Below, piece by piece: positions 1 to 12,127 of a stretch of DNA of 64,000 bases. Positions within the stretch are counted from its first letter, which is position 1; every line of letters starts with the position of its first letter. Both the position numbers and the translations under genes were made by a program. The DNA is from Allopusillimonas ginsengisoli. Lineage in GTDB: Bacteria; Pseudomonadota; Gammaproteobacteria; Burkholderiales; Burkholderiaceae_B. The stretch is from the NCBI RefSeq assembly GCF_004153455.1, contig NZ_SDQE01000003.1, positions 248,001-312,000 on the forward strand, in the 5' to 3' direction. The notes under the pieces were generated by a model that was not told where the DNA came from, did no database searches, and saw nothing but the letters and a program-made list of their open reading frames with translations.

Positions 1-1033
1 CCAGCAACAACCATACGCCTGTGAAAGGAATAAACACCTTCCAGCCCAGGCGCATGATCTGGTCGTAGCGATAACGGGGGAACGTCGCACGGAACCAAAC
101 AAACATCGAAACCACGACAAATGTCTTGATGCCCAGCCAAATCCAGCCAGGCACCCACGTGAAGGGCGCAAAATCCAGTGGCGCCATCCAGCCACCGAGG
201 AACATGATGGCCGCCAGTGCCGACAGCAGAATCATGTTGGCATACTCGCCAAGGAAGAACAGGGCAAACCCCATCCCTGAGTACTCCACCATATGACCGG
301 CCACAATTTCGGATTCGCCCTCGACCACGTCGAAGGGATGGCGGTTGGTTTCGGCCACGGCCGACACCACATAGATGACGAACAAGGGCAACAGCGGCAG
401 CCAGTTCCAGGACATGAACGTAATGCCCATGGAGGCAAACCAGCCTTGCCCCTGCCCTTCGACGATACCGCTCATATTCAGCGTACCGGACACCAGCAGG
501 ACGGTGACCAGCACAAAACCGATGGCGAGCTCATACGACACCATCTGCGCGGCAGCGCGCAGCGCGCCCAGAAAGGCGTATTTGGAATTGGAGGCCCAGC
601 CAGCAACGATCACCCCATAAACGCCCAGGGAGGTAATCGCCATCAAGAACAGCAGGCCGGCATTGATGTCGGCCAGCACCACTTCAGGCCCGAAAGGAAT
701 CACGGCCCAGGCTGCGAGCGCGGGCATCAGCGTGACCACCGGCGCCAGGATGTACAGCACCTTGTTGGCCTTGCTCGGGACGATGACCTCTTTGGTGAGC
801 AGCTTGAAAACGTCCGCGAACGGCTGCAGCAACCCTCGGAACCCGACGCGGTTTGGGCCCAGACGCGCATGCATTGCGCCGATCATCTTGCGTTCCCAAT
901 ACGTCAGGTAGGCCACGCACAGAATAATGGGCACGGCGATGACGACGATTTTCATCAGCGTCCAGACGACCAGCCAGGGGGTGGGTCCAATCAGGTCCGT
1001 GCCGAAATTATTGATTACAGTCAGCCACTCCAT
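1..1033 (-). CDS. nuoH: NADH-quinone oxidoreductase subunit H (partial, C-terminus off the left edge)
   Basis: This is the membrane subunit of complex I next to the quinone-binding chamber. The frame opens with ATG at 1033, which shares one base with the nuoG stop (TGATG), and stays open for 344 codons to the window edge. The family is about 355-360 residues, so only the last few are missing. Seen: a hydrophobic N-terminus ([10 protein letters not shown]), then the conserved cytosolic loop with the ERK and GPNRVG motifs, and further down the loop containing [17 protein letters not shown], which is diagnostic of NuoH/ND1. Eight or so membrane helices are expected. It is translationally coupled to nuoG. 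nuoI to nuoN would be expected further left. Confidence 0.95.
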   Translation of the reverse strand, partial: MEWLTVINNFGTDLIGPTPWLVVWTLMKIVVIAVPIILCVAYLTYWERKMIGAMHARLGPNRVGFRGLLQPFADVFKLLTKEVIVPSKANKVLYILAPVVTLMPALAAWAVIPFGPEVVLADINAGLLFLMAITSLGVYGVIVAGWASNSKYAFLGALRAAAQMVSYELAIGFVLVTVLLVSGTLNMSGIVEGQGQGWFASMGITFMSWNWLPLLPLFVIYVVSAVAETNRHPFDVVEGESEIVAGHMVEYSGMGFALFFLGEYANMILLSALAAIMFLGGWMAPLDFAPFTWVPGWIWLGIKTFVVVSMFVWFRATFPRYRYDQIMRLGWKVFIPFTGVWLLL

Positions 1034-3360
1034 CAGGCACGCTCCACCGTAAGTTCGCCAAAGCCGCTACCCAGCGCCAGTGTGGCATCGAAAGCCGCGG
1101 CAATCCGCAGGCATCCTGGGGCAACTGTTTCATCGAGCTGCACAGGCAGCGTAATCTGGCCATGCGCAGAGCGAATGTTCAGTACGTCTGCTTGCTGCAA
1201 GCCAAGGCCGGCCAGTGTTTCGGCGGTCATGCGTGCCTGCGGGGCATGCGACGCAGGGGCCTGTTGCAAGGGAGCGGAACGCCTGACCAGCGCGTCGCTG
1301 CGATAAATCGGCACCTCTGCCACACGCTCCAGGCCATTGGGCTTCTGGGAAAGCCCGGGTTGAGCCACGACCTCGTTGGACAGGCGCGCATCGACGCCGC
1401 CGACCAACACTGTGTCGCGCACCGATTCCGAGGTTTCGTCATCGAAACCCTGCAGTTCGAACAGGTTGCCCAGGACACGCAGCACCTTCCAGGCTGGGCG
1501 GGTATCCGCATAGGGCGCGGCGACGCCCTTGAAGCTTTGCGCCCTGCCCTCGGCATTGACGAAGGTACCCGACGTTTCGGTAAACGGCGCGACCGGCAGC
1601 ATGACGTCCGCCCAGTCCTGCGCCGCCGAGCGAAATGACGTCAACGCCACCGAGAACCCCGACGACTTGAGAGACTGCACCGCCTGAATGCCGTTGTCGC
1701 TGTCCAGCGCCGGTTCGGTATGCAGCACAATGTAGGCCTTGAGTGACTGCTGCAGCATCTGTTCCGCAGTCAGGCCGCCCGATGCAGGCACTGCGCCGGC
1801 AAGGTAACCGCCCACGGTATTGCCGCCTGCCGTCAGGAATCCGAACCTGGCGTTGCAGGCCTTGGCCACGGCACTGGCGTTGGCGGAAATCAGCGACGCC
1901 AGATTCGACGCAACCGCCATATTGCCGATCAGCACGCCAACGCGCTCTCCCGACGCCAGGCTGGCCGCGATCGCGCGTGCCGCCTCGGACGGTTCCACGC
2001 CTGCAAATGCGCCGGGCGCCTGGGCGCCGCCGGTCGCAGCCAGCGCCACCGCCACTTCGGCCAGGGCATTGGGCAGTTGGCTGGGCGCAACCGTCATGCG
2101 GCCCGTCACCGGGAACAGCGGATCATCCGCTGCAGAATCGATAAACGACACCTGCGTGCCGGACTTCACTGCCTGACGCAACCGCTGCGCCATCAAGGGA
2201 TGGTCCTTGCGCAGGAAGGAGCCCACCACCAACACGCGGTCAAGCGTGCCCAGCTCGGCAATCGGCATTCCCAGCCATGGCGTGCCAGGCACCGCCTGAT
2301 CAAAGGCGGGATCGATCTGACGCAGACGGAAATCCACGTTCTCCGAGCCCAGGGCGCGTGTCAGACGAGCCAGCAGGGCGAGTTCTTCGGTGGTGGCGGT
2401 CGGGCTGCCGATCGCGCCGATCTGCTCCGCGCCATAATGTTCGCGAACAGTATTCAGGCCATGAACCACCACCTGCAGTGCGTCGGCCCAGGATGCTTCG
2501 CGCCACTGGCCGTCTTCGCCTCTCACCATGGGGTGCGCCAGACGATCCTGCACGTAAAGACCTTCGTACGAGAAACGATCGCGGTCGCTGATCCAACATT
2601 CGTTGACCTCTTCGTTTTCAAAAGGCACCACGCGCAACACGCGATCGAGCTTGGATTGCACCACCAGGTTTGCGCCCAGACTATCGTGTGGGCTCACGGA
2701 AAACCGGCGGGCCATTTCCCAGGTACGGGCACTGAACTTGAAGGGCTTGGAAAGCAAGGCGCCCACAGGGCAGATGTCGATCATATTGCCCGACAGTTCG
2801 GATTCAACAGCCTTGCCCACAAAAGTGGTGATCTCGGCAAACTCCCCGCGGTTGATCATGCCGATTTCCTGGATGCCACCGATTTCCTCGCCAAAGCGCA
2901 CGCAGCGTGTGCAGTGAATACAACGCTGCATGGCATCCGTGGAAATCAGCGGGCCCATGTCCTTGGCCACGACGACACGCTTGGGTTCCTGATAGCGGGA
3001 AGCTGACCCACCGTAACCGACCGCCAGGTCCTGCAACTGGCATTCGCCTCCCTGGTCGCACACAGGGCAGTCCAGCGGATGGTTGATGAGCAAGAACTCC
3101 ATCACGCTTTTCTGGGCGGCGATCGCCCTGTCGGAGCGGGTGCGTACCACCATGCCATTGGTCACGGGTGTGGCACAGGCTGGCAATGCCTTGGGCGCCT
3201 TTTCGACGTCGACCAGGCACATGCGGCAGTTGGCGGCCACGGACAGCTTCTTGTGATAGCAGAAATGCGGCACGTAGACGCCCAGCTTGTGGGCAGCCTG
3301 AATGACCATACTGCCTTCTGGGGCTTCAGTTTTGATGCCGTCGATGGTGATTTCGACCAT
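1033..3360 (-). CDS. nuoG: NADH-quinone oxidoreductase subunit G
   Basis: This is the 775-residue iron-sulfur subunit of the peripheral arm of complex I. It carries electrons from NuoF/E toward the quinone site. The ligands are visible: a [2Fe-2S] set C34, C45, C48, C62; the His-Cys [4Fe-4S] set H94, C98, C101, C107; and a second [4Fe-4S] set C147, C150, C153, C197 followed by PVGAL. The rest is a molybdopterin-oxidoreductase-like domain that is non-catalytic in this family. I do not see the extra Cys cluster (N7) between this and the large domain, which many species lack. It starts 15 bases after the nuoF stop and shares one base with the nuoH start. Confidence 0.96.
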   Translation of the reverse strand: MVEITIDGIKTEAPEGSMVIQAAHKLGVYVPHFCYHKKLSVAANCRMCLVDVEKAPKALPACATPVTNGMVVRTRSDRAIAAQKSVMEFLLINHPLDCPVCDQGGECQLQDLAVGYGGSASRYQEPKRVVVAKDMGPLISTDAMQRCIHCTRCVRFGEEIGGIQEIGMINRGEFAEITTFVGKAVESELSGNMIDICPVGALLSKPFKFSARTWEMARRFSVSPHDSLGANLVVQSKLDRVLRVVPFENEEVNECWISDRDRFSYEGLYVQDRLAHPMVRGEDGQWREASWADALQVVVHGLNTVREHYGAEQIGAIGSPTATTEELALLARLTRALGSENVDFRLRQIDPAFDQAVPGTPWLGMPIAELGTLDRVLVVGSFLRKDHPLMAQRLRQAVKSGTQVSFIDSAADDPLFPVTGRMTVAPSQLPNALAEVAVALAATGGAQAPGAFAGVEPSEAARAIAASLASGERVGVLIGNMAVASNLASLISANASAVAKACNARFGFLTAGGNTVGGYLAGAVPASGGLTAEQMLQQSLKAYIVLHTEPALDSDNGIQAVQSLKSSGFSVALTSFRSAAQDWADVMLPVAPFTETSGTFVNAEGRAQSFKGVAAPYADTRPAWKVLRVLGNLFELQGFDDETSESVRDTVLVGGVDARLSNEVVAQPGLSQKPNGLERVAEVPIYRSDALVRRSAPLQQAPASHAPQARMTAETLAGLGLQQADVLNIRSAHGQITLPVQLDETVAPGCLRIAAAFDATLALGSGFGELTVERA

Positions 3361-3375
3361 TGGAATATCCTGACC

Positions 3376-4743
3376 CTACAAATATTTGGGCACCACACAG
3401 CTTTTATGCTCGATGTGGTGCGCGAACTCGTCGCGGAAATGCTTGATGAAACTGCGTACCGGCATGGCGGCCGCGTCGCCCAGCGCGCAGATGGTGCGCC
3501 CCATGATGTTCTGTGCAACGTTATCCAGCACGTCCATGTCTTCAGGACGGCCCTCGCCATTTTCAATGCGATGGACCATGCGGTACAGCCAGCCTGTACC
3601 CTCGCGGCAGGGTGTGCACTGCCCGCAACTTTCTTCAAAATAAAAATACGACAGCCGCATCAGTGACTTGACCATGCAGCGTGTTTCATCCATGACGATG
3701 ACCGCGCCTGATCCCAGCATGGAACCCGCTTTGGCGATCGAATCGTAATCCATATTGGTCTGCATCATGATATCGGCAGGCAGCACGGGCGCACTGGAGC
3801 CGCCAGGGATCACCGCCTTGAGCTTGCGTCCGCCGCGCACCCCGCCAGCCAGCTCAAGCAGCTTGCTGAACGGCGTGCCCAGAGGGATCTCATAATTGCC
3901 CGGCAGCTCCACATCGCCGGATATCGAAAACAGTTTGGTGCCTCCGGCGTTGGGTACGCCAAGCTCAAGATACTCCTGCGCACTGTGGCGGAAAATCCAG
4001 GGAACAGCGGCAAACGTTTCGGTATTGTTGATGGTGGTGGGCTTGCCATACAGGCCGAAACTTGCCGGGAATGGCGGCTTGAACCGGGGCTGGCCCTTCT
4101 TGCCCTCCAATGATTCGAGCAACGCGGTTTCCTCGCCGCAGATATAGGCGCCATAGCCGTGAAACGCGTGCAGCTGAAAGTTGAATTCGGAACCGAGAAT
4201 CCGATCACCGAGAAATCCTGCCTGGCGCGCCTCTTCAAGCGCTTCTTCAAAGCGCTCGTAGATCTCGAAGATTTCGCCATGGATGTAGTTGTAGCCCACG
4301 GTAATGCCCATGGCATAGGCCGCGATTGCCATGCCTTCAATCACAATATGAGGATTGAAGCGCAGGATGTCGCGATCCTTGAATGTGCCTGGCTCGCCTT
4401 CGTCGGAATTGCACACCAGGTATTTTTGCCCTGGCAAGGTGCGCGGCATGAAGCTCCATTTGAGCCCGGTGGGAAAACCCGCGCCGCCACGTCCGCGCAG
4501 ACTGGATGCCTTGACTTCGGCAATGACGTCATCGGGCGTCATGCCGGTGGTCAGGATCTTGCGCAGGCCCTCGTACCCGCCGCGCTTGACGTAGTCTTCC
4601 AGGCGCCAGTTGGTGCCGTCCAGCCCGGCCACGATCTGTGCCGAAATATGCCGATCGTGAAAAATCATGCTGGTCGTCAAATCAGCGGTGGGATTGGGTT
4701 GTAGCCCACCCGAAAACTGTTGCAACAGGTCCGCCGCGCTCAT
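3376..4743 (-). CDS. nuoF: NADH-quinone oxidoreductase subunit F
   Basis: This is the 51-kDa flavoprotein of complex I. It binds NADH and FMN and holds one [4Fe-4S] cluster. The glycine-rich NADH/FMN segment RGRGGAGFP is at about residues 83-91, and the cluster ligands are in SCGQCTPC (C373, C376, C379) plus C419. The frame is open further upstream, but I chose the ATG at 4743 because it overlaps the nuoE stop as ATGA, the coupling used elsewhere in this operon. That gives 455 residues. A second possible start, 25 codons downstream (MIFHDRHI), would be closer to shorter homologues. Confidence 0.95.
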   Translation of the reverse strand: MSAADLLQQFSGGLQPNPTADLTTSMIFHDRHISAQIVAGLDGTNWRLEDYVKRGGYEGLRKILTTGMTPDDVIAEVKASSLRGRGGAGFPTGLKWSFMPRTLPGQKYLVCNSDEGEPGTFKDRDILRFNPHIVIEGMAIAAYAMGITVGYNYIHGEIFEIYERFEEALEEARQAGFLGDRILGSEFNFQLHAFHGYGAYICGEETALLESLEGKKGQPRFKPPFPASFGLYGKPTTINNTETFAAVPWIFRHSAQEYLELGVPNAGGTKLFSISGDVELPGNYEIPLGTPFSKLLELAGGVRGGRKLKAVIPGGSSAPVLPADIMMQTNMDYDSIAKAGSMLGSGAVIVMDETRCMVKSLMRLSYFYFEESCGQCTPCREGTGWLYRMVHRIENGEGRPEDMDVLDNVAQNIMGRTICALGDAAAMPVRSFIKHFRDEFAHHIEHKSCVVPKYL

Positions 4744-5234
4744 GCCGACTCCCCATGCTGTTTGAGTTCCTGGATCATTGCATCGATCTTTTCCGACGAC
4801 ATGCGCACACACATGTGTTTGTTGTTCATGAGCATCACCGGCGCATCACCGCATGCTCCCATGCATTCGCCTTCCATCAGCGTAAACATGCCATCAGGCG
4901 TGGTTTCGTGAAAATCAATACCCAGTTTTTCCTTGATGTAGTCTGCCGCCTTGACGCCATCGCGCAAGGCACAGGGCAAATTGGTGCATACCGTGATCTT
5001 GAAACGCCCGACGGGATGGGTATTGAACATGTTGTAGAAGGTGGCGACCTCCTGCACAGCAATGGGCTGCACACGCAAATAGGCAGCGACATCATTGATG
5101 ACATCGGTCGACACCCACCCCTTTTCGTCCTGAGCGATCGCGAGCGCCGCCATGATGGCGGATCGTTGCTGGTCTTCAGGGAACTTGGTCAGCTCCCTGT
5201 CGATTCGTTGATAGGCTTGTTCGGAAAGCAGCAT
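4740..5234 (-). CDS. nuoE: NADH-quinone oxidoreductase subunit E
   Basis: This is the 24-kDa thioredoxin-fold subunit of complex I, 164 residues, which pairs with NuoF. It has the four [2Fe-2S] ligands in the usual C-x4-C...C-x3-C pattern: C83 and C88 (CTNLPC), and C124 and C128 (CMGAC, followed by GDAP). The N-terminal helical part has the typical DEKGWVS segment. It lies 33 bases after nuoD and overlaps the nuoF start by four bases, so the two partner proteins are probably made in equal amounts. Confidence 0.95.
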   Translation of the reverse strand: MLLSEQAYQRIDRELTKFPEDQQRSAIMAALAIAQDEKGWVSTDVINDVAAYLRVQPIAVQEVATFYNMFNTHPVGRFKITVCTNLPCALRDGVKAADYIKEKLGIDFHETTPDGMFTLMEGECMGACGDAPVMLMNNKHMCVRMSSEKIDAMIQELKQHGESA

Positions 5235-5267
5235 AATTTGAATCCGGTATTTACCTTGGCGCGGCCG

Positions 5268-6524
5268 TTAACGGTCTATCTCGCCAAACACAATGTCTTG
5301 CGTGCCGATGATCGTGACGGCATCGGCAATCATGTGGCCGCGCGACATTTCGTCCATGGCCTGAAGGTGAGCGAAGCCCGGCGCCCGTATCTTGAGGCGA
5401 TAAGGCTTGTTGGCGCCGTCGGACACCATATAGATGCCAAATTCGCCCTTGGGATGCTCGACGCCCGCATAGACCTCACCGGCTGGCACGTGCATGCCTT
5501 CGGTGAAGAGCTTGAAGTGGTGGATGAGATCTTCCATCCCGGTTTTCATGCGTTCGCGGCTGGGTGGCGCTACCTTGTGGTTGTCCACGATGACGGGACC
5601 AGGGTTGTTGCGCAGCCATTCTACGCACTGGCGAATGATGCGGTTGCTTTCACGCATTTCGGCAATGCGCACCAGATAGCGGTCGTAGCAGTCGCCATTG
5701 ACACCCACGGGGATATCGAAATCGAGGCGATCGTACACCTCGTAGGGCTGCATGCGGCGCAGATCCCACTCCACGCCGGAACCGCGCAACATCGGGCCCG
5801 TAAAGCCCAGCGCCTTGGCACGCTCGGGGCTGACAACCCCTATGCCGACAAGACGCTGTTTCCAGATCCGGTTGTCGGTCAGCAGCGTTTCGTATTCATC
5901 GACGCAGGTTGGGAAACGCTCGGTAAAGTCTTCGATGAAGTCCAGCAGAGAACCCGAACGCGCTTCGTTCATGGCCTTAAGTTCTTTTTCGCCGCGATAC
6001 TTGCTGGACTGGCCGTATTGCGGCATGCGGTCAGGCAAATCGCGATAGACGCCACCGGGGCGGTAGTAGGCAGCATGCATGCGCGCGCCCGATACCGCCT
6101 CGTAGCAATCCATGAGGTCTTCACGTTCGCGGAAGGCATACAGGAAGACGGCCATGGCGCCAACGTCCAGGGCATGCGAACCCAGCGACATCAGGTGATT
6201 GAGCAAACGCGTGATCTCGTCGAACATGACGCGAATATATTGCGCGCGCAGCGGCGCCTGTATGCCCAGCAACTTTTCGACCGCCAGCACATAGGCGTGC
6301 TCGTTGCACATCATGGAGACATAATCCAGCCTATCCATGTAGGGCAGCGCCTGCAGAAAGGTTTTGTGCTCGGCCAGCTTCTCGGTGGCCCGATGCAAGA
6401 GCCCGATATGCGGATCGGCGCGCTGGATGACCTCGCCGTCCAGTTCAAGCACCAGGCGCAACACGCCGTGGGCGGCCGGATGCTGGGGCCCGAAGTTCAG
6501 TGTGTAATTCTTGATTTCAGCCAT
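5268..6524 (-). CDS. nuoD: NADH-quinone oxidoreductase subunit D
   Basis: This is the 49-kDa subunit of complex I, 418 residues, related to the large subunit of NiFe hydrogenases. It forms the quinone pocket together with NuoB. The N-terminal [15 protein letters not shown] and [12 protein letters not shown] segments line the quinone site and are fully conserved here. The C-terminus ends FGEIDR, as expected. nuoC lies three bases upstream, unfused, as is usual in betaproteobacteria (in Escherichia coli nuoC and nuoD are one gene). The start is the ATG at 6524. Confidence 0.96.
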   Translation of the reverse strand: MAEIKNYTLNFGPQHPAAHGVLRLVLELDGEVIQRADPHIGLLHRATEKLAEHKTFLQALPYMDRLDYVSMMCNEHAYVLAVEKLLGIQAPLRAQYIRVMFDEITRLLNHLMSLGSHALDVGAMAVFLYAFREREDLMDCYEAVSGARMHAAYYRPGGVYRDLPDRMPQYGQSSKYRGEKELKAMNEARSGSLLDFIEDFTERFPTCVDEYETLLTDNRIWKQRLVGIGVVSPERAKALGFTGPMLRGSGVEWDLRRMQPYEVYDRLDFDIPVGVNGDCYDRYLVRIAEMRESNRIIRQCVEWLRNNPGPVIVDNHKVAPPSRERMKTGMEDLIHHFKLFTEGMHVPAGEVYAGVEHPKGEFGIYMVSDGANKPYRLKIRAPGFAHLQAMDEMSRGHMIADAVTIIGTQDIVFGEIDR

Positions 6525-6527
6525 GTT

Positions 6528-7139
6528 CTAGCGCCCTGCTCCGTAGCCGTCCTCGCGCACAACGCGGGGAGTGATGACACGAGGTTCGATGGTAACGGGC
6601 TGGTACACAACCCGTTGCTGCTCGGTGTCGTAACGCATTTCGACGTTGCCGCTGAGCGGGAAATCCTTGCGGAAAGGATGGCCGATGAAGCCGTAATCGG
6701 TCAGAATGCGGCGCAGATCGGGATGCCCATCGAACACAATGCCGAACAGGTCGAATGCTTCGCGCTCGTACCAATTGACGGCCGGCCAGACATCGACCAG
6801 CGAGGCAATCACCGGAAATTCGTCGTTCGGCACGTAAACACGTACGCGCAGGCGCCAGTTGTGCTGCACCGAGAGCAGGTGCAGCACAACGGCGAACCGT
6901 TGTGCATGCAGGCTGGGATCGAACGCCAGCGTAGGCGCCCCCCAACCGGAATAATCGATGCCGCAAAGATCGATACATGTATCAAAACCCAGTGTTTCAT
7001 TGTCGCGCAGGACAGTACAGGCGTCGATCCAGTTCTTGGCGTTGATCTCGAGCGTGAGTTCGTCGTAGGCAAGCTTGAGCGAAGCGGTTTCGCCGAAGGT
7101 CGCCAGCAGATTGTGTTGTAGCGTTTCGAGCCGGGTCAT
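6528..7139 (-). CDS. nuoC: NADH-quinone oxidoreductase subunit C
   Basis: This is the 30-kDa structural subunit of the peripheral arm of complex I, 203 residues. The family signature is at about residues 142-180: [20 protein letters not shown] followed by the segment ending RKDFPL. It has no cofactor ligands. The C-terminal tail after this motif ([17 protein letters not shown]) is typical of the alpha/betaproteobacterial form that is not fused to NuoD. It sits between nuoB (37 bases) and nuoD (3 bases). Confidence 0.95.
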   Translation of the reverse strand: MTRLETLQHNLLATFGETASLKLAYDELTLEINAKNWIDACTVLRDNETLGFDTCIDLCGIDYSGWGAPTLAFDPSLHAQRFAVVLHLLSVQHNWRLRVRVYVPNDEFPVIASLVDVWPAVNWYEREAFDLFGIVFDGHPDLRRILTDYGFIGHPFRKDFPLSGNVEMRYDTEQQRVVYQPVTIEPRVITPRVVREDGYGAGR

Positions 7140-7176
7140 AGTGTGTTCAGCTTAATGATCGAGCAGACCGACAGGC

Positions 7177-7653
7177 CTAGCGCGCAATGGTGTTGGTGAG
7201 GCGAATCTTGTTCTGCATCTGTAACAGCCCATAGACCAGTGCTTCGGCCGTGGGCGGACAACCCGGAACGTAGACATCCACCGGGACGATGCGGTCACAG
7301 CCTCGCACCACCGAATAAGAGTAATGGTAATAACCACCGCCGTTCGCACAGGAGCCCATGGAAACGACCCAGCGCGGCTCGGCCATCTGGTCGTATACCT
7401 TGCGCAGCGCCGGCGCCATCTTGTTGCACAGCGTGCCGGCAACAATCATGAGATCCGATTGACGAGGACTGGGGCGAAAAATGATGCCGAACTGGTCAAG
7501 GTCGTAGCGGGCTGCGCCTGCATGCATCATCTCAACCGCACAGCATGCCAGGCCAAATGTCATGGGCCACAAAGACCCTGTCTTGGCCCAGTTCAGGAAC
7601 TTGTCCGCACTGGTGGTTATAAAACCCTCTTTCATAATGCCGTCGATAGCCAT
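7177..7653 (-). CDS. nuoB: NADH-quinone oxidoreductase subunit B
   Basis: This 158-residue subunit carries cluster N2, the terminal [4Fe-4S] centre that reduces quinone. Visible ligands are the tandem C37-C38 ([10 protein letters not shown]), C102 ([12 protein letters not shown]) and C132 (YVPGCPP). The start at 7653 ([11 protein letters not shown]) is the usual betaproteobacterial N-terminus. It is separated from nuoA by 97 bases, the longest gap in this part of the operon. I see no terminator in that gap. Confidence 0.96.
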   Translation of the reverse strand: MAIDGIMKEGFITTSADKFLNWAKTGSLWPMTFGLACCAVEMMHAGAARYDLDQFGIIFRPSPRQSDLMIVAGTLCNKMAPALRKVYDQMAEPRWVVSMGSCANGGGYYHYSYSVVRGCDRIVPVDVYVPGCPPTAEALVYGLLQMQNKIRLTNTIAR

Positions 7654-7750
7654 AATATTGCCTGTTTAAGCTGCCATACCAGGGGTGGCCTGTGCCACGC
7701 TTCCTGGCCGCCGGGTCGGAAACCGAATAAAGGCGGACACGCCGCCTTGA

Positions 7751-8110
7751 TTATTCCCAGTCCAGCGCGCCTTTCTTCCATTCGTAGATAAAGCCTACGG
7801 TAAGAATGGCGAGAAATACAAGAACCGTCCAGAAACCTACCAAACCTACCGTGCCGTTGGCGATGGCCCACGGAAACAGGAAGGCGATTTCCAGATCGAA
7901 CATAATGAACAGGATTGCCACAAGGTAATAGCGCACATCGAACTTCATGCGCGAGTCGCCAAACGCCTCAAAACCGCATTCATACTGTGACAGTTTTTCT
8001 GCGTAGGGCCGGTGCGGACCCAGGACGCGCCCAGCGCCCAGCAAGGCCAAGCCTATGGCCGTGGCAACAATGATGAAGAGCAGAACGGGAAAGTACTGTT
8101 GCAGGTTCAT
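7751..8110 (-). CDS. nuoA: NADH-quinone oxidoreductase subunit A
   Basis: This is the first gene of the complex I operon and encodes a three-helix membrane subunit of 119 residues ([10 protein letters not shown] start). The conserved [20 protein letters not shown] loop and the acidic [12 protein letters not shown] helix identify NuoA/ND3. An in-frame ATG three codons upstream (8119) is possible. I prefer 8110 because the N-terminus then matches the family and a GGA lies about ten bases before it. A promoter with an extended -10 lies about 35 bases upstream. Confidence 0.95.
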   Translation of the reverse strand: MNLQQYFPVLLFIIVATAIGLALLGAGRVLGPHRPYAEKLSQYECGFEAFGDSRMKFDVRYYLVAILFIMFDLEIAFLFPWAIANGTVGLVGFWTVLVFLAILTVGFIYEWKKGALDWE

Positions 8111-8144
8111 GCAAAGCATCCAATCACAATGAGTAAACTCTAGG

Positions 8145-8153
8145 ATTGTAGCA
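8145..8153 (-). promoter_or_regulatory. Probable nuo operon promoter, extended -10
   Basis: Reading the minus strand, TGC-TACAAT at 8153-8145 is an extended -10 element (TGn plus 5 of 6 matches to TATAAT). It lies 35 bases before the nuoA start, in the 79-base ftsB-nuoA gap. No good -35 is seen at 16-18 bases, which fits extended -10 promoters. This suggests nuo has its own promoter and does not depend on eno-ftsB. Confidence 0.5.
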
Positions 8154-8189
8154 TTTTGATAGCGTCATTCTGCTGAATAACCCCGCACC

Positions 8190-8516
8190 CTAATTGCCGA
8201 CCCGGTCAGGTATCTTGGGGGTTTTCACGCGGGGTTCCATTTCGTTCGGGGCGAGTATCTGAACATAGATCTCGCCCTCCTTGATCATACCCAATTCCCC
8301 GCGCGCGCGCTCTTCGACGGCAGCAGTACCCGTCTTCAGATCCTGGACCTCGGCCTGAAGCGCATTGTTACGCGCCAGCAGCGCCTCGTTGGTTTCTTGC
8401 CGGGCCGTGACCTTGCGCTGCATTTCCTGGACGCGCAACCACCCATCCTTGCCCCACCACAGCGGGTACTGAATGATGGCGGTAAGCAGCACCAGGACTA
8501 TGAATAGCAGTCGCAT
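8190..8516 (-). CDS. ftsB: Cell division protein FtsB
   Basis: This is a 108-residue single-pass protein: a short N-terminus, one membrane helix (about residues 3-17), then a coiled coil (about residues 25-65, with the usual N/L/E spacing) and a short periplasmic tail. The length, the topology and the position directly after eno are those of FtsB/DivIC, which joins FtsL and FtsQ in the divisome. The ATG at 8516 has no clear ribosome-binding site and follows the T-tract of the eno terminator by only four bases, which is odd (see findings). Confidence 0.88.
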   Translation of the reverse strand: MRLLFIVLVLLTAIIQYPLWWGKDGWLRVQEMQRKVTARQETNEALLARNNALQAEVQDLKTGTAAVEERARGELGMIKEGEIYVQILAPNEMEPRVKTPKIPDRVGN

Positions 8517-8520
8517 AGTT

Positions 8521-8552
8521 CAGAAACAAACAGCCCGGCAGCAGCCGGGCTG
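8521..8552 (-). terminator. Intrinsic terminator after eno
   Basis: On the minus strand there is a perfect 9-bp stem (CAGCCCGGC / GCCGGGCTG) with a 4-base loop, followed directly by TTTGTTTCTG. The hairpin begins six bases after the enolase stop codon. It ends a few bases before the ftsB start, so it could act as a partial terminator between the two genes. Confidence 0.75.
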
Positions 8553-8557
8553 GCGCA

Positions 8558-9853
<1,296 letters not shown>

Positions 9854-9995
9854 CTATCCTGCCTGAATGTATAGGGAATGGGCCAGAAAACCTGCTTGCC
9901 TGCCAGCGGCGCGCGGGCCACGGCAAGCCTGAACGCCCGATTGTACCTGCGCCAGGGTTCAGGCAGCGTATACCGTGCATAGAATACCGGACATT

Positions 9996-10424
9996 TTAGG
10001 TCAAGGGTTCTCGCATGCGCAATTCTAGGGTATGCAACATGTCAGTAAGCGTCTGTGTCTGTTCGGCAGAAAAGTCGCCAAATGCGCGCTCGATGAAGGC
10101 AGTGCGAAGGGGCAGCGTATCCTCCACGCGTCCGCGTCCCGCGTCGGTAAGCGCCACATTGGTAAGCCTGTTGTCCGCGGCATCCGTATGGCGCTCCACC
10201 AGGCCTTCGAGCTCGATCGCCTTGATTTGTCGCGTGAGCGCCGCGGGATCCACACGCAGCATGCAAGCCAGTTGCTTTTGCGAGGTTTCCCCGAACTGGT
10301 AAAGATTGAGCAGAATGCGCCAGCGCGGCATCGAATAGCCTATGCTGGTCTCGAAGGCCGTCATCATGGCGCGATAAGTGCGCCCCAGTTGCTGCATCGC
10401 GATGACATGAGGTGTATCACCCAT
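9996..10424 (-). CDS. MarR family transcriptional regulator
   Basis: This 142-residue winged-helix regulator has the MarR layout. The N-terminal dimerisation helix (QQLGRTYRAMMTAFE) is followed by a helix-turn-helix (SQKQLACMLRVDPAALTRQIKAIELEGLVER), a wing (DAADNRLTNVALTDAG) and a long C-terminal dimerisation helix. It overlaps the end of the upstream MFS transporter gene by eight bases, so the two form one transcription unit. By analogy with EmrR and similar pairs it probably represses the pump and releases on binding a lipophilic or phenolic compound. The ligand cannot be read from the sequence. Confidence 0.85.
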   Translation of the reverse strand: MGDTPHVIAMQQLGRTYRAMMTAFETSIGYSMPRWRILLNLYQFGETSQKQLACMLRVDPAALTRQIKAIELEGLVERHTDAADNRLTNVALTDAGRGRVEDTLPLRTAFIERAFGDFSAEQTQTLTDMLHTLELRMREPLT

Positions 10425-12105
10425 TGTTTTGGTCCCCAGTTTGTTCTGAAGCAGCGGCGGACGAGGGATGCGGCACGACGCGCGACAAATGAATGGTCGG
10501 CACGCGGTATACCCAGCACAATCCTACGAAAGCGATCAGCAATACCGACGCCAGCCCCATGTGCACCGCGTCGACCAGCGACACCCTGGCCTGCTCGATA
10601 AACGCACCGCCGTAGAGGCCAACGCGCTGCATCGCGGCGATAAAGTCGCTTTGAATGGCCTGATTGACCAGCACCTGCGGATCCTGGAGCAAAGACAGCC
10701 ATGCCGTCCCCTGCCCTTCCGGCACCGCCTTCTCCACACCCGCAACATAATAATGCCCCACGAGCGCGCCGACGATCGCCGTGCCCAGCATGCCGCCTAT
10801 CATGCGCACCGACTGCAACATTGCCGTGGAGATTCCCAGCAAAGACCGGCCCGCGGTTTCCTGGGCGAAGACCGTCAGATTGGGCATGACAAACCCAAGG
10901 CCCAGTCCGGCCATGACCATGTACCCGAACACCAGCAGACGGCTGGTGTCGCGATCCATCAGCGCCATCCCGATACTGGCAAGCACCAGCAGCGCGTAAC
11001 CTGCATAAAGCATGTGGTTGGGATGTGAGAGTTTCACAATGATGCGCGCATTGACCACGCTGCCCACCGTCACGCAGACCACCATGGGCGTGATAAGCAG
11101 CCCGACTTCCTGCGGAGACAATCCAAAGCCGCCCTGGAGCAACAGCGGAACATAAAACAACAGGGCGAACATGATAAAACCGATAAACAAAGAAAGGCAG
11201 AACAGCGCCGCCAGGCTTTTATTGTGAAACATCTCCAGCGGCAGCAGAGGATGCGGGCATCTTTTCTCCCAGTGGTACAGGCCAGTAAAAACAAGCACTG
11301 TCAGGCCACCTAATGCGAACATGCCAAGGCTTGCACCCTGCTGAGGCAGGAACTGCACAAAAAACTGCAAGCTGCCCAGGCCAAGGGCCAACAGCACCGC
11401 GCCCTGCCAATCCAGGCGAATATTGCTGGCCTTGATATGGCGAATACGCGGCAAATATCGCCACAGAAAATACAGACTGACCAGCCCGAGCGGCAGGTTC
11501 ACAAAGAATACTGAGCGCCAGCCAACTTGTTGCGTAAGAATACCGCCAAGCGTGGGCCCAAAACCATTGGCAATCCCAAATGCGGCCGACAACAGCATTT
11601 GCCAGCGCAGCCTTGTGTGGGAATCAGGAAACAGATCCGGTACGCAGGCAAATGCAGTCCCCACCAGCATGCCGCCGCCCACGCCCTGCAGGGCGCGCGC
11701 CAGTACAAGCTGGAACATGGAGTTGGACAGGCCGCAAAATACTGACGCGCAGATAAAAACGATGACGGATGCCAAGACGAAGGGCTTGCGCCCGTAATAA
11801 TCGCCAAGGCGTCCAAACACGGGCACGGTAATGACAGACGCAAGAAGATAAGCCGTGGCCACCCAGGCGTAATACTCAAAGCCGTTGAGCTCGGCGACCA
11901 CGGTCGGCAGCGCCGTGCCGACAACGGTCTGGTCCACCGCCACCATCATGGTGACAAAGCATAGCCCCAACATGGCCAGCAGCGACTGCCGGACAGTCAG
12001 CACCCGTCCCGAATCGCCCAGACCAGGCTCAGCCCGAACGGATGCGGACTGATCGGAAGAGGCTGTTCCGGTGGAGGAGGAATGCGAAAGGGGTCGGGAA
12101 GCCAT
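10417..12105 (-). CDS. MFS drug transporter, DHA2 (14-helix) family
   Basis: This is a 562-residue major facilitator protein of the DHA2/EmrB-QacA type, a proton-driven efflux pump in the inner membrane. Seen: the first helix (SLLAMLGLCFVTMMVAVDQTVV) with the DQTVVGTALPTV motif (motif D1), motif A (GRLGDYYGRK), motif C in helix 5 (FGIANGFGPTLGG), and hydrophobic segments compatible with 14 helices. A large periplasmic loop is predicted before the last helix (about residues 455-510). The first 35 residues are Ser-rich and cytosolic. It heads an operon with the overlapping MarR gene. Confidence 0.88.
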   Translation of the reverse strand: MASRPLSHSSSTGTASSDQSASVRAEPGLGDSGRVLTVRQSLLAMLGLCFVTMMVAVDQTVVGTALPTVVAELNGFEYYAWVATAYLLASVITVPVFGRLGDYYGRKPFVLASVIVFICASVFCGLSNSMFQLVLARALQGVGGGMLVGTAFACVPDLFPDSHTRLRWQMLLSAAFGIANGFGPTLGGILTQQVGWRSVFFVNLPLGLVSLYFLWRYLPRIRHIKASNIRLDWQGAVLLALGLGSLQFFVQFLPQQGASLGMFALGGLTVLVFTGLYHWEKRCPHPLLPLEMFHNKSLAALFCLSLFIGFIMFALLFYVPLLLQGGFGLSPQEVGLLITPMVVCVTVGSVVNARIIVKLSHPNHMLYAGYALLVLASIGMALMDRDTSRLLVFGYMVMAGLGLGFVMPNLTVFAQETAGRSLLGISTAMLQSVRMIGGMLGTAIVGALVGHYYVAGVEKAVPEGQGTAWLSLLQDPQVLVNQAIQSDFIAAMQRVGLYGGAFIEQARVSLVDAVHMGLASVLLIAFVGLCWVYRVPTIHLSRVVPHPSSAAASEQTGDQNNG

Positions 12106-12127
12106 TAAATCTTTGGATGAGTCAATA

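Noticed and set aside
4638-7121. An 827-codon open frame on the plus strand, antisense to nuoE, nuoD and nuoC
   Set aside because: It is antisense to three well-identified genes, has no recognisable domain and is rich in His, Val and Asp as expected from the reverse of GC-rich codons.
8111-8189. A tRNA gene between ftsB and nuoA, where some betaproteobacteria have tRNA-Leu before nuoA
   Set aside because: The 79-base gap has no cloverleaf or T-loop sequence.
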